NCBI RefSeq assembly: GCF_905475465.1
Contig: NC_062243.1
Span: forward strand, 516,001 to 580,000
Direction of reading: 5' to 3'
Length of the DNA: 64,000 nucleotides
Source: Pieris napi
Taxonomy: Eukaryota > Arthropoda > Insecta > Lepidoptera > Pieridae
The position numbers were made by a program, and so were the translations under genes. Each line of letters starts with the position of its first letter. Position 1 is the stretch's first letter. The notes under the pieces were generated by a model. It saw only the letters and a program-made list of their open reading frames with translations, did no database searches and had not been told where the DNA came from. This document shows positions 9,945-20,925 of the stretch, piece by piece.

Positions 9945-10160
9945 TACACTTTGTTACCATAATATACAAAATCATACATATAAAAACAAAAAAAAGCAGG
10001 TTACATAAGTTATTAGACAACGGGCGGCCTTATCGCTTACAAGCGATTTCTTCCAGGCAACCCTAATATGGAACAATAAAAATAGAAAGACCTATAGAGG
10101 GTAAAGTACAAGAAGTGCATAAATAATTAACAAAAAGACACTCAAAAATAACATGTAATT
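9945..10160 (-). mobile_element. LINE 3' UTR fragment, LWNSLP family
   Basis: Shares TTATCGCTTACAAGCGATTT, CTTCCAGGCAACC and ACAAGAAGTGCATAAAT with 640-860, in the same orientation. No coding part remains. Confidence 0.6.
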
Positions 10161-10466
10161 ATAACTAAAATTAAATAAATTAAAATCTAAAGAAAAAATT
10201 AATAATTAATAAGTATAAACAAAAATGTAAAAGCTCCAATGACTCAATTGATCCAAAGGTTAATTGAGTCACAATTAATATATATAAGTAGTAGCTAATT
10301 ACGAGGCAGAAGAAAAATGACCAAAAAGAAGATTTTTAAATAAATTTAAAGACTGAGCTGTTATTTTTCATCTATTTACACGAATTATATAACAACAATA
10401 TTTAAATCGTTGATAAGAAAAAAAATAGCTTTCATTTGATATATATTTGTATTTGTAATGTACTTA

Positions 10467-11191
10467 GGGTCGATTCGACCAAACAAGAGTAAATCTTAAT
10501 CTTAGAATAAATCGTCACTTAATCGAGAGTAAATAAATTTTACGTTTTACCAACTACAAATTCTAAGAATAGTGGGCTTATTCGGGAATTGCAACTATAC
10601 CGCCGTTTCGCACGGAATAACAGCTATTCCTAGAATAATTTAATGGCGTCAGTCAGTCCAATCAGCTGATTTCTGTCATTTCACAAATATGTATTCTGTG
10701 TTTTAATTTCAAGTCAACGCAACGCACTAAATTAATAGTCTGGCATTGTATAATGAAACGTTAAAACAATTTATTATTTATTTATTTATTTATTTATTTT
10801 TAGATTTTTTATTTTCTATAATATTAGAATGAAATTCAACTAGGCTCAACAGAAGTTCCTTTTTAGACGAAAGCCTCAAACAAACAAGAAATAAAAACTT
10901 TTTGTTGTTGTTTGACACCTGTTAAAAGCTACTTTTTCACACTATAATACGGCAAAATCGAGTTGACATGATGTATGCTCTTACACTGTCCCGTTGTAGA
11001 ACAACATTTCTTTGCCGAGTTTTATTTTCGTTCACCATTTTCTTGCTATTCGCGTAATGTTATTCCTAGCGCAATTATACTATCGATTACGTGGACAAAC
11101 GACTATGGATTTACTCGAGATTAAAATCATGGAATAGATTATTCTTGGTATAGTTACTCGTGTATAAATTGAAGTTTGGTCGAATCGACCC
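10467..11191. mobile_element. 725-bp MITE, PIF/Harbinger-like
   Basis: Perfect 18-bp terminal inverted repeats GGGTCGATTCGACCAAAC (10467-10484) and its complement (11174-11191). It is flanked on both sides by TTA (10464-10466 and 11192-11194). A 3-bp TTA duplication with G-rich ends is the mark of PIF/Harbinger elements. The interior has no long frame, so it is non-autonomous. The terminal repeat itself contains a GGTCGATTCGACC palindrome. Confidence 0.85.
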
Positions 11192-11660
11192 TTAGTATCC
11201 TAGTAATAATGGCATTATCTTCATTTTTTTCTGAAAATAAAATAGATTTTGCTTTTGCGACTTTGTTTCCCGGGACAAGCGATATACCTGCGTCTGATGG
11301 CGCAGGATACTTTGATAATTTAAATACTGTAGTAAATATTTTTCCGCGCTTTTAGATTTTACCAAGTGAATGGTAAATTTTATATCCAAGATGTATTCAT
11401 GAGACGTACGTTGTATCCAGTAAACCAATTTTCGTTAAATCAAAAGTAAGAAATAGACTCGGTAGAGAGACCACCAACTATTGATGACATTCTGTGCACG
11501 TCTCACAATCTAAGGTGTATTATTCCATCTGAAGAGCAAACAGAGACATGCTATCTACTCTTATGATAACAAGGATCCTCAAACTTCTGCATCGAAGTAG
11601 GTATATGTGATTTTATTTCACATTTGAATAGTTTTTAACAATACCAAATTTATATAAAAT

Positions 11661-11965
11661 ACTAGCTGCCCCGCGAACTACGTTTCTCCTTAATGTGATT
11701 TTACTAACCTTACCTTTTTAGAACATACAAACATGGAACATTTTGCTATGTTACCCCACTGTTTGGTTTGGTTGAAAATTACGCAATGAAAACTTTTTAG
11801 GGTTTCTTTTACACTCTGAAGTTTTTCTCTATAAAACCTCAGAGTTCATGTCATAAGTTCTTAATTAACAAATTAACAAGTTCTTAAAAAAACAAGACTT
11901 ACTGAATATGCATAAAAAATCATAAGAATCGGTAGAGCCGTTTCGGAGGAGTATGGGAACGAAAA
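11661..11965 (-). mobile_element. Helitron remnant, minus orientation
   Basis: Starts with ACTAGCTGCCCCGCGAACTA, the complement of a CTAG-type Helitron 3' end. It ends with AAGAATCGGTAGAGCCGTTT and GGAGGAGTATGGGAACG, the complement of the family's 5' region seen at 22585 and 47136. Confidence 0.7.
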
Positions 11966-11969
11966 AAAA

Positions 11970-12137
11970 GAGTGGCGGAGGGTTTATCGCCAGTTCTTCT
12001 CTTCCGTTCTACGCCCTTGATATGAGAACTGGCACTAAATGTAAAGCTAGAAGCATTTCATATACAGTTCTTTTTTTTGACGATCATAAGAGTACATTGT
12101 GTTATCTATATGATTAAATGATTTTTGATTTTGAACA
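11970..12137 (+). repeat. interspersed repeat with AGTGGCGGAG start, probable LINE 3' end
   Basis: About 165 bp shared with 43484-43645: GCCAGTTCTTCTCTTCCGTT, TGAGAACTGGCACTAAATGT, GTACATTGTGTTATCTATATGA. It abuts the Helitron remnant directly. A third, short piece is at 61746-61775. Confidence 0.7.
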
Positions 12138-12327
12138 TTGTGGCACGAGAATATTATATATAAGATATGATGCCCCTGAATTACTGATACACTTCATACG
12201 GTTTCATTTATATTTTCAGCCTTAAATCACAAGCAGATATTATTTAATCGATAATCGAGCACCTGGATATAGGTCATGCACGATAAAAGTCACGTAGCCA
12301 ATATATAAATATAAACTTTGAGAATGC

Positions 12328-12663
12328 ATGGACCACGCAAATACGAGAAAATCCCAAGCAATGGCCAACAAGCACTTAGCAGCTACATTGTGCCTTCTGC
12401 ACTGCCTCCGTAGAGTTATTACAATCACATTCAAATCGATTCTTACAAAAGGGTTGGTGCAAATGGAGCTTCTCGCTGTTTACTATGAAATGAGTGGAAC
12501 CGTGAATTTTGCTCTCTATTATGTGTTAAGAGAGCTATGGACTTATGGGAGAAATAAATATAATATGACGTGTGTACCAGTAAGTTTTTTCAGGTTTTGT
12601 AACGTCAATTATTTCTTTTTTATTGATAAAAGTTTCCACACGCTCGGCACACTGATACATTAG
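12328..12663 (+). CDS. unrecognised 111-codon open frame, doubtful
   Basis: An ATG-started frame (12328) whose base composition up to about 12580 is less AT-rich than its surroundings. I recognise no domain. The peptide begins MDHANTRKSQAMANKHLAAT and contains several Cys/Leu-rich hydrophobic stretches but no convincing signal peptide. A strong donor-like GTAAGT sits at 12580 inside the frame, followed at once by TTTTTTCAG; TATATTTTCAG at about 12219 could be an acceptor, but the frame has a TGA (about 12319) just before the ATG. It could be chance, a decayed gene piece or an exon of an unknown transcript. Confidence 0.15.
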   Translation: MDHANTRKSQAMANKHLAATLCLLHCLRRVITITFKSILTKGLVQMELLAVYYEMSGTVNFALYYVLRELWTYGRNKYNMTCVPVSFFRFCNVNYFFFIDKSFHTLGTLIH

Positions 12664-14380
12664 TAAAAGAACCTCAATATACAAATTTTAATATGACAAA
12701 CACTTATAGGCAAACATGACATACACGAAGAGATAATATAAATATTAAATAAAACAAATACTAAACAAAAGAATTAAAGTTACAAAACCCAAAAAAATAT
12801 TTGTTTTATAAGAAAACGCTCGCTGTGAATGAATGCAGGCAAAACCGCGAGGCACAGCTTTATCAAAATACAAGAGGATTTTTTAAATGTAAATAGTAAT
12901 TTACTAAGTGGTCTGTATAAAAGACATTTCAAATGTTATCAAGATTAAAAGGAAATAAGTATTTCTTATCTAGTGCCAACTTGTAATTCGAAGTTTCACA
13001 ATAAGCAGGTTTTTCCGATGTTTTGTGCCAAAGTGTAAGGGTGCTACGACACTACACAGTATAATAAGGTTGAATAAAGGTTAGGTTAGGTTATCTTTTT
13101 CAATAAAATAATACATAAAATTGGCTTTGGCTGATGAAACATAAATAATTATAATCAAACATATATTGTTCTTAAGGTAAATTCTTTGAACACTTCATAA
13201 TTTAAATCAATTAAACGAGTTTCAAGGTTAAACTTTTTCAAAAAGAAGGAATATATATTATATCAGGATTCCAATTTATTTTATACACACAACTTAATAA
13301 CTGCATTTTATATAAATCTAGTTGAACCTGACATTTTCGTGTAAACTGGGAAGCGGGAAAACGAAATACATTGATTTAAAATAAGATATATCTTTCTAAT
13401 AAACACTATAATACGCACTTTTTTTATTAAATCTCGTTGTGTAGTAAAACAAATGAATATGATATATTTATAATATAAGGTACTTAATTTTTAGATAGTA
13501 GCATTGGTGGGTAACAAACTAGGTAATAAATAAATAATTATATTACAAAATCAAAGTCCAATAAACGCGTAAGAAAAGGTGAAATGTCACAATTACTTTT
13601 TAAAGTGATGTGGTCCAACCCTTAAAAGATTAACACTTTGAGATGAGATTTGTCGCGCAGTCAGCTTGTGTTAGTGCAGATCTTGGAGATAACACGAATA
13701 ACGTATTGTTCGCTGTTCTTTATATCTTAATCCTAATTCTATGTATGTGTGAGTGAGGCTTAGTAAGCTATAAAAACTTAACTGTTATTAACGAGTTCCA
13801 TCGGTACCTTAATGTAGAAGATATAGCTACAATAATCAACACTGCTGGAGCCCACGAACATAGGCTCCAACATCACGTGAATGTCGAGGCTATTCAACTT
13901 CTTGACACCACGGGCCTAGTGACAAGATTGTGAAGGACAAAAACATTTTAATTAGAGTTAGTGCACGTAAGTATTGAGTGCTAAAAAATAGAACACAAGA
14001 ACAGAGTGTCTTCCCCTTAATAACACTTACAGTCTGTAAGTGTTATTGGACACTTTCTTATGTTAAATATCCTTAGTAGTAAATTACTTATTAGTCTTAA
14101 GTTAGGCGTATAAAAGGTTAGCTTAATTGTATAAAAAAGTAACTTGGGGCGTAATTAATGCGCTTACTAGCAGGTTCAAACTAGTATCTTAAAGAACGAT
14201 ACATAAATACCTACCTAAAATAGTATTCATATTGTCAGAAAAATGCAAGTCATGGTGTTCGGTAGCCAGTAGCAGACTGTCGGCCCTTTTTATCTGACGG
14301 CTGACAAATTATATCCTCAAAAATATTTATTAAGTAATAGAGGAAGGATATTGTGTATTGTTTGGGCTTTCACAGAAGAA
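12664..14380. other. AT-rich spacer with one two-copy repeat (13842-13925)
   Basis: No gene seen. About 13842-13925 (GGAGCCCACGAACATAGGCT, CCAACATCACGTGAATGTCGAGGCT) recurs in the same orientation at 59038-59115, marking an unnamed repeat. A two-unit TTAGG run at about 13081-13093 is too short to mean a telomeric remnant. Confidence 0.5.
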
Positions 14381-14603
14381 GAGCCGTGTTGGCCTAGTGG
14401 CTTCAGCGTGCGACTCTCATCCCTGAGATCATAGATTCGCCCCCGGCGGTGCACCAATGTTCTTTCTATGTGCACATTTAATATTGTGAAAAAAAAACGA
14501 ACGGTGAAAAAAAACGACGGCGTTTGTCAGGCACAGAAGGCTAATCACCAACTTGTCTATTAGATTGACAAATGATCATGAAACAGATTCAGAAATCTGA
14601 GGT
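14381..14603 (+). mobile_element. tRNA-derived SINE, copy 3
   Basis: Head GTTGGCCTAGTGGCTTCAGC and CTCTCATCCCTGAGATCATAG (A and B box region), then GTGCACCAATG, GTCAGGCACAGAAGGC and GATCATGAAACAGATTCAGAAATCTGAGG. The internal GGCTTGCC segment is deleted. Confidence 0.85.
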
Positions 14604-14839
14604 TGTACATATTAAATGAAATTGGATTACAGATTTAAAATATATAACGACAATACAAGTAATTTGCATATAGGTAATCTTATTTTCCATGATTTGACTT
14701 GGTTGTATTAAAAGTATTTGTAATGTCCGTACGTTAATACTATGTTTACACATAACATATAATAAATGAATTAATATAAACATTGATCGCTTTTATTCTA
14801 AATGAATCAAATTGAAGTTTTAAAACAAACGACCATTAG

Positions 14840-15005
14840 TACAACATTTTAATGAATTCCACAGAGCAGCCTATAATTGACGAACGTCCGAAGCACGTAG
14901 CTGCTCTGTAGATCTCTGTCATGATATTTCTGTCCAATCAAGCGACAGTAGCCACGTCACACACGTCCAGTCGTGAGACGGCTCGTTTGATGTTATAGGG
15001 TTGAG
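14840..15005. promoter_or_regulatory. CpG-richer islet 2.3 kb upstream of elB/noc, candidate regulatory element
   Basis: About 160 bp of markedly higher G+C in AT-rich DNA, without a coding frame or a match to the repeats of this window. Position upstream of a developmental regulator suggests a conserved enhancer; this is inference only. Confidence 0.3.
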
Positions 15006-16969
15006 GATTGTGTTTGGGAATAAAAAAGACAAAACTATGAATATAAATACTTATATAACACTTAATATACTTATAAAACATATAGTATATATACATACGT
15101 ATATATACTATATGTTTTTGATAACATTAATATAACATCTATACAATTGTAGTAAATCGTTGGAAATCGATCCGAAGTTTAGAGTGAACAACTGTTAAGT
15201 TATGCCAAAAAAATTCTCACTTACGGAGTAAAAACGATACTTAGAATTAAAATAATAATCTATTGAGTAGATTCAACTACTGAACAGGGTTTCATTGATT
15301 GTCCTAGACGTTTGTGTAGTTACCTTTAATGATAATATTAATAAAAATGTGTAAGAGTCCGCCTTGGTATTAATTTTACCTAGTGTAAACCCTATGTTGC
15401 AGTGGCTTGTTGATTAATGTCGGCGTAACTAGCGTGAAACGAGGCATACGCTATATGACATTGTGGCCGCCACACAACATAGATATTATATCTCTCTACC
15501 CAAGGGTAGTAAAATTCAAAAGGCAGGCTCAATCAATAAAATTATATTTATTTCAATATAACTACAGTTAATAGGTAAACGCGTATATTATTTTAGTACT
15601 CACTGCTTAAGTGAACTATACTTATAAACGTTACCTTGATTATTATATATATACATATATACGTAGATAGATGTTGAAATACCTTTTACACTCTATATAC
15701 TTTAGATGTTTTCCTTACTGGTCCGTTATAATTTTGATGTTATTTGTTTTTATCAAAACGAAGTGTAAATAAATTGATAATAAAAAGTAATAACCCTACA
15801 ACAATGTTTTTATCAGATTTAAAATAAATAATACGAGCTTTTAAATATCATGCGCTTGTTTTAGATTCACTTTTTGCTAAATTAATACAAGACAATTTTC
15901 TCATTATTATTCCACTTTCTTATAATCGGATAGTTCTATTAAAGGTAAATTCTAAAAGTGGCTTTAATTAAATATAACAAATGTAGATCTGCTGAGCTGA
16001 TCAATTTAAAAAAAAAGCATTGTTAAGTTCCTTAACCGTTCGTTATCTGATAGGTACCTAATCCGCTATTTTGCTAGTATTTTTTTGTAACGTTTTTGTT
16101 TACCATAATTGTCATATATTTTAGAAAAGATAGTTTGTACCAAATACTGTAGATATATATGTATTATGTGTTAAACTTTAATAAATAAATATAGAATATT
16201 TGATATTATTGATTCTTAATCCGTAAATTAAGATTTCAAACATTTCATAGATCATCTTAGATTAACAAACACCTAGCATTCAGAAACCAAAATCGTTTAA
16301 TTGTTAAACTAATTGCTACTATTAATGGAAAGCTGAACATAAATTACATTTTTTAAATGTGTAAACTTTGTATGATCCTCTTTGAGATTATAAATAATAC
16401 TTCTACAAAAGAAGTGTTACAAGTCACAAATATGTAACCTTCACAAAAGATTTCCATCTAAGTATACAAGAGTATAATCCACCTTAAACAATTACAAAAA
16501 ACCTAAGTAAAAGACAGGTAATAACTGAACAATACATTATACTATATTGAAAGATGTTTTAAAAAGCAAAACAATAAAATCATTACGATAATTTCTGTTA
16601 ATACCAAGATTTAGTTAGATGACTAGTCCTTTTTACCCATGTAAACAGTGACTGGTAATTTTTACCCCTCGGGGTGGTCGAGGGTTTAAGGCAAGGTACC
16701 TGAGAGGATTATGCAAGTATAAGGTAATAAAACGATTCAAAGTAATTATATAAGTGAGTTCCTTTAGATGAGAAGTAATAGATGTTATATTTGCATAACA
16801 CTCAAAAATATTTTCGAGAGTAAAAAAATTATCGTTTCATAACACCTGACGTTTCAGTATAATTTTGTTTTAATAGCTTAGCCAGTTTCGATTATTAATC
16901 GGTAATAATATTGTCATTTAATAAAGCGTAAAGTCATTAAAGTAAACAGCAATTTAAGCCGTTGACGCT
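15006..16969. other. AT-rich upstream region of elB/noc with a palindrome and one repeat copy
   Basis: Contains a 44-bp near-perfect palindrome (15075-15118, one mismatched pair) and a repeat copy at 16016-16190. No coding frame of note. The remainder is single-copy-looking AT-rich DNA. Confidence 0.5.
16016..16190 (+). repeat. two-copy interspersed repeat, probable LINE/retroposon 3' end
   Basis: Shares GTACCTAATCCGCT, TTGCTAGTATTTTT, GTTTACCATAATTGTCATAT and a final AATAAAT-rich tail with 63305-63510. Same orientation in both. Confidence 0.6.
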
Positions 16970-17375
16970 AAACTAAATGATCACCGCGGCGCAGCCGTTT
17001 ATCCACAGCAATTCAATTTCCCGGACGATGCATCTCTGTCGTCGCATCGCCTTTGACCGCGCTGCATATTTTATATAATCCCTTCATCAAAACGGAAAGC
17101 GTTCTAGTAATTTTTCCCGCGCGCGAGCGAGACATAACAGGGTGTCAAAGCGCGGTGGGGATAAGACGCAAAGCTCCCGCAAAGTACACAGCGCAAAAAT
17201 GGCGTGGCGACGAGTGACAAACAGCTAGGGAGGGGGGCGCTTCAGTCGTCAGTCCGCCGTCAACGCTCTAGCGGATTGTACGTGTCACGCGACTGTGTTG
17301 TGAGTGATGTGAATTGGATCGTGAAGTGTCAATAAGTGATTTAAACTGGAGAAGGATAATTTACTGTGGAGCAAC
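16970..17375 (+). promoter_or_regulatory. promoter region and 5' UTR of elB/noc
   Basis: A CpG-rich block (about 16980-17290) rises out of AT-rich DNA just upstream of exon 1. Two Inr-like TCAGT motifs lie at 17242-17246 and 17249-17253. From the second, the position expected for a downstream promoter element (17278-17283) reads GTACGT, a five-of-six match. No clear TATA box sits at the right distance, so a TATA-less Inr/DPE promoter is my inference. The 5' UTR would then be about 125-130 bases. The transcription start was not determined. Confidence 0.55.
17307..17312 (+). promoter_or_regulatory. minimal start-stop upstream ORF (ATG TGA) in the elB/noc leader
   Basis: ATG at 17307 is followed directly by TGA, with a G at -3. 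It lies 64 bases upstream of the main ATG and downstream of the candidate start site. Start-stop elements can hold initiating ribosomes and damp translation of the main frame; whether this one does is inference. Confidence 0.45.
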
Positions 17376-17435
17376 ATGCTCACTTCAAGCAATCAGTATT
17401 TGAGACCTGATTATTTGTCGCCGCTGCCAACAACG
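17376..17435 (+). other. elB/noc: first coding exon of elB/noc (20 codons)
   Basis: The exon runs from ATG at 17376 to the last base before the donor GTTAGT at 17436. Its 60 bases encode MLTSSNQYLRPDYLSPLPTT in phase 0. The NQYLxPDYLxPLPTT peptide directly preceding xDAKKSP is a hallmark of NET proteins, so the join to 18902 is supported by protein conservation as well as by splice signals. It is too short to be found by ORF length. Confidence 0.9.
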
Positions 17436-20086
17436 GTTAGTTTCAAATTTTCTAATGAGTTGTATGTTTTGCGTCTATATAGGTTTTTCATAAAACTATC
17501 CCTTATTCAGAGGCATTTATCACCTATCATTATTATAATTCCCATTCGTGTATAAATTACGATTAAGTAATTAACGATGCAATTAAAACGTCTCAAGGTT
17601 ATTAAAATTGTTAATTAAGTATTAATAAATGCAAATGGCCAAAGATTTATCGCAGTCGTAAATTATTATTGCACACAAAATTATTTTATTGCCTTTTTAA
17701 TGCGTTGCTATCGTTCTACAAAAACATTTAAATGTAAATTTAGTTTTTATTAGATTTCTGTATTTTTCATAGTGATTTGATTTGAAACTACACATTACAA
17801 ATGAAACGGTCTATTTAATATGATTAATGACGTAAAGAAGGTTAATAACACGGAACGTTGAGCTCGTTAATCAAAGTCATAACTATGTTACAAAAAATAC
17901 ACAAATAAAACTATTAAAAAGTTTCTGATATTGATGTCCATTAGCATGTTTAGGAAATATGTATATTTAAATAGGCAGAAGTTCTTTTTCCAATTTTACA
18001 AGTTTATTTAAAACATTGTTGGTCAATTTCGTAATTAATATTAAAAAATAATTTTAAAATTTTTAATGTAGATAGATAGTAGGAGGTTTGAAAGAGAAAT
18101 CTCAAGTCGATAGTTCTGTGTTTATGAAATAAATTTAAAAAATAAAATATTATTGTAAACAAGATCGTTAACTACATTTTAAATTATGTTTCGCGATATC
18201 CCTGAGCATAAATCATTAAGTTATTATAATACACATTTAAAAAGTAAAAACAATGAACTAATAGGTATAACAAATCACACAATAATAATAATTCAAATCG
18301 CATGAATAATATTTGCAACCAATAGATTTTTAAAGTTAATAATTTGATTTAATACATTATTGATTAAACTTTAATCTTTGGTCCAATTTCATGTTTTAAG
18401 TTTTAACACTAAATAAAAGTTATTAAAATTTGTGTTCGACTCTTTCATAATAATTTATTTTAAGATAGTTATTGTTGTATTCATTTTACAAGAATAGTAT
18501 TAAACCACGAAAGTTTGTATACAAAGTCTATTCAGTTATTCAAAGCACGAAATTAAATTGTTATTACGTTCACAGTAAACGTTCATATAAATTCCGAAAT
18601 GTAAAATAATATTGCGACGAAATTCCCACTCGAGCTAACGCTTTGCCGTGATAATAGACGTGACAGCTCGGCAAGTTCAGGCGTGCCGCAAATTCAGCGG
18701 CACAAATTGGCCTTTTCACTGCGAGATTACATCATGCGGGAGCCGAGTGAAATGTCAAGCGGGGCCGACGGCTGCCAGACGCGCGGATAATGGCGCGTCG
18801 ACCGCGTGATTGGACTCCCTCTCCCTCCGCCCAGCACCCCAGACTCCCTTTGTGCTGTCACTCGCAAACCGCTATTTCATTCCATAACTTCTTTGTTACA
18901 GCTCGACGCGAAAAAGAGCCCGCTAGCACTACTGGCGCAAACCTGCAGCGCTATCGGCGCTGACTCACCGAACCCGAAACTCATCTCTGCGGCTGAAAAA
19001 GCGAGCAAGAAATACGATGAAAAATCGGTACACGTAGATAACAAACCTAGTTTCAAACCTTACGAATCGTGCCTGACGAGAGAAAAGACTCGGACACCTG
19101 AGGACAGAGCTTCTGTCAACCCCCAATCGAAGACACCATCTTCGAAGGGAAGCGCGTCGACTACCCCAGTTCAAGCTCGATGCAATAGCAACCAAAGTTC
19201 ATCGTCTCTAAGAACTTCGCCCCCTTCGCATCGTAAAACACCATCAGAAAAATCTGAAGAAAGGTCGAGTCCTATGTCCTCACCGGCAGCTCAGGTGAAG
19301 TCAAATTCCGACTCAACTAATTCATCGTCCAAGTTACCATACTCAAGTAGTCTAACGTCCAGTACAGAAACCAAAGAACACTCAAGTTTCAAACCGAGCG
19401 TACCTGTTTCTTCATCGCCATTTCTAGGAGGATTACCTCCTTCAGGCTTTCCTCTGTCCATGGATCTAATGACTAGTAGTCTCATGGCTGCCCAGCACCA
19501 TGCCTTAAAAAATGGTCTGAACCCGTACTTAGCTTACGCAAGAATGAAGCAACCCGGAAGTGATTTAGGAATATGTAGAGACCCATACTGCACTGGCTGT
19601 TCTTTAAGTTCGCATTTGCTCAAATCGGCGGTGTGCCCAGCGGGTTGTACGCAGTGTGACCACGCTAAAATGCCGTTTTCTTTACCATCCGGTCACCCCG
19701 CGGCGGCAGCATATGCCCACGCTCAGCTAGCAGCATTGGCAGCTGCCTCCCAACTTCCTTTTGTATGTAGCTGGATGGCTGGAGACACGGCTTATTGCGG
19801 AAAACGCTTCGCGACATCCGACGAGCTTTTGCAACACTTACGGTCACACACGGCGAGTGGCGAATCAAGTCCTAGTCTATCTATGTTGAGTGCGACACAT
19901 CCGCTCTTACAACGAACATATCCAACCCCTCCCTTATCGCCATTGACGCCACGGTTCCATCCATACAGCAAGCCGTCTCACCTCGTCTCATCACCGCCGT
20001 TACCTTTCCCGCTGCCGCCTCATCCTTCACTGGCTGCATATTTTCCATCTTACCCATTATTTGGACCGAGACCGCTGCATCCTTGA
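17376..20086 (+). CDS. elB/noc: NET-family zinc-finger transcriptional repressor (Elbow B / No ocelli), two coding exons 17376-17435 and 18902-20086
   Basis: Predicted nuclear co-repressor of 414 residues. In Drosophila the NET proteins ElB and Noc act with Groucho in tracheal, appendage, ocellar and photoreceptor patterning. Exon 1 encodes 20 residues including NQYLRPDYLSPLPTT and ends at a GTTAGT donor at 17436. Exon 2 begins after TTACAG at 18902 in the same phase with LDAKKSPLALLAQTCSAIGA (residues 21-40), the family signature. FKPYE (about 71-75) matches the Groucho-binding FKPY motif. A Ser/Pro-rich linker follows, then CRDPYCTGC (about 245-253, Buttonhead-box-like), an Ala-rich stretch, and one atypical C2H2 finger with C309, C319, H332 and H336 (C-X9-C). 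The tail is Pro-rich. The open frame upstream of exon 2 begins at a GTG inside the intron and is not the real start; the ATG at 17376 has a good context (CAAC before it). The product looks shorter than the Drosophila proteins, which I recall exceed 500 residues. Which paralogue it is (elB or noc) is uncertain; family assignment is very secure. Confidence 0.95.
17436..18901 (+). other. single coding-region intron of elB/noc
   Basis: The intron is 1466 bp, GT (17436) to AG (18900-18901), phase 0, with the pyrimidine-rich acceptor CTTCTTTGTTACAG. The first 1.1 kb is AT-rich and I see no gene or recognisable repeat in it. The last 300 bp (about 18600-18900) is clearly richer in G+C and CpG than the rest and may hold regulatory sequence. 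Confidence 0.88.
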
Positions 20087-20925
20087 GGACCATCGGCGCT
20101 CCACATAAACAAAAAAGGGGGCGCCGAGCACTAACGCCCAAGCCAAAAGGACCCATGAAACTGGAGTTAATGTAAATATACGGTAGTGTTCTTCAAGTTT
20201 CCAGTCGGCTCATATCATCAGACATTGCCCAGTGGGGCGCGACAGCTGTGATCTCTAACTTAATTCGTGATGTTATTGTGCACTAATAACTCGCTTCATT
20301 CCGCGAGCGTGGACTTTCGTTTATAGTTAGATTAACGAAATTTTATGTACCAAATCTAGTGTGTAATTAAAATAGTTTTTAATTTTATTTGTTAGCGAGG
20401 ACTGTTGAATGTGTTTGTATTTTTAATATCCACTTTATTTGGCTAGACATTAACTCACATATCTTTGCAATTAATTAAGGATACGCTATGCGCTAAATGA
20501 TAAAATGTTACCGCAATAAAACGCTGCTATTATTTGAATAGCGGGCTTTAAATCTCACTCTGATAAAATCTTTATAGCCTCGAACACACTTAAATTAAAA
20601 ATTTACATTTTAATGTTGTTTAAAGTGGCACCGTTTTTTTGTTCGGAAATCTTTTAAAGATTAAAGTCATAAATAAACATTTTAAAGCAAAAGCAGTTAA
20701 CAAGCACTAGATTTTTTAAGTGATAATGTAAGCATTGGTATCTGTTGACATAAAAATTTGTTGTTATAAAGGTCATAATATTGAAAAAATATACGTAAAT
20801 ATTTAATTTCGAATTTCTGTTTTTTATTTTCGATCCTTGTGGCTGTGAATAATAAGACTCATGTATTTATTATTTCGTCATTAATTCAAGACTATTAAAG
20901 TCAATAAAATTATATTTTTTTGTTT
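20087..20925 (+). terminator. 3' UTR and poly(A) signals of elB/noc
   Basis: After the TGA at 20084-20086 there is an AT-rich tail with AATAAA at 20515-20520, 20672-20677 and 20903-20908. Any of these could be used, giving 3' UTRs of roughly 0.45, 0.6 or 0.85 kb. No coding frame is seen. T-rich sequence follows the last signal. Confidence 0.6.

Noticed and set aside
13081..13093. TTAGG-like run suggesting an interstitial telomere
   Set aside because: Only about two units; expected by chance in AT-rich DNA.
18806..18901. N-terminal extension of the large elB/noc exon beginning MIGLPLPPPS
   Set aside because: It starts at GTG, not ATG, lies inside the intron and bypasses a good acceptor; the conserved N terminus is supplied by exon 1.
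18965..20156. Minus-strand open frames across the elB/noc exon
   Set aside because: Antisense shadows of a GC-richer, Ser/Pro-biased coding exon.
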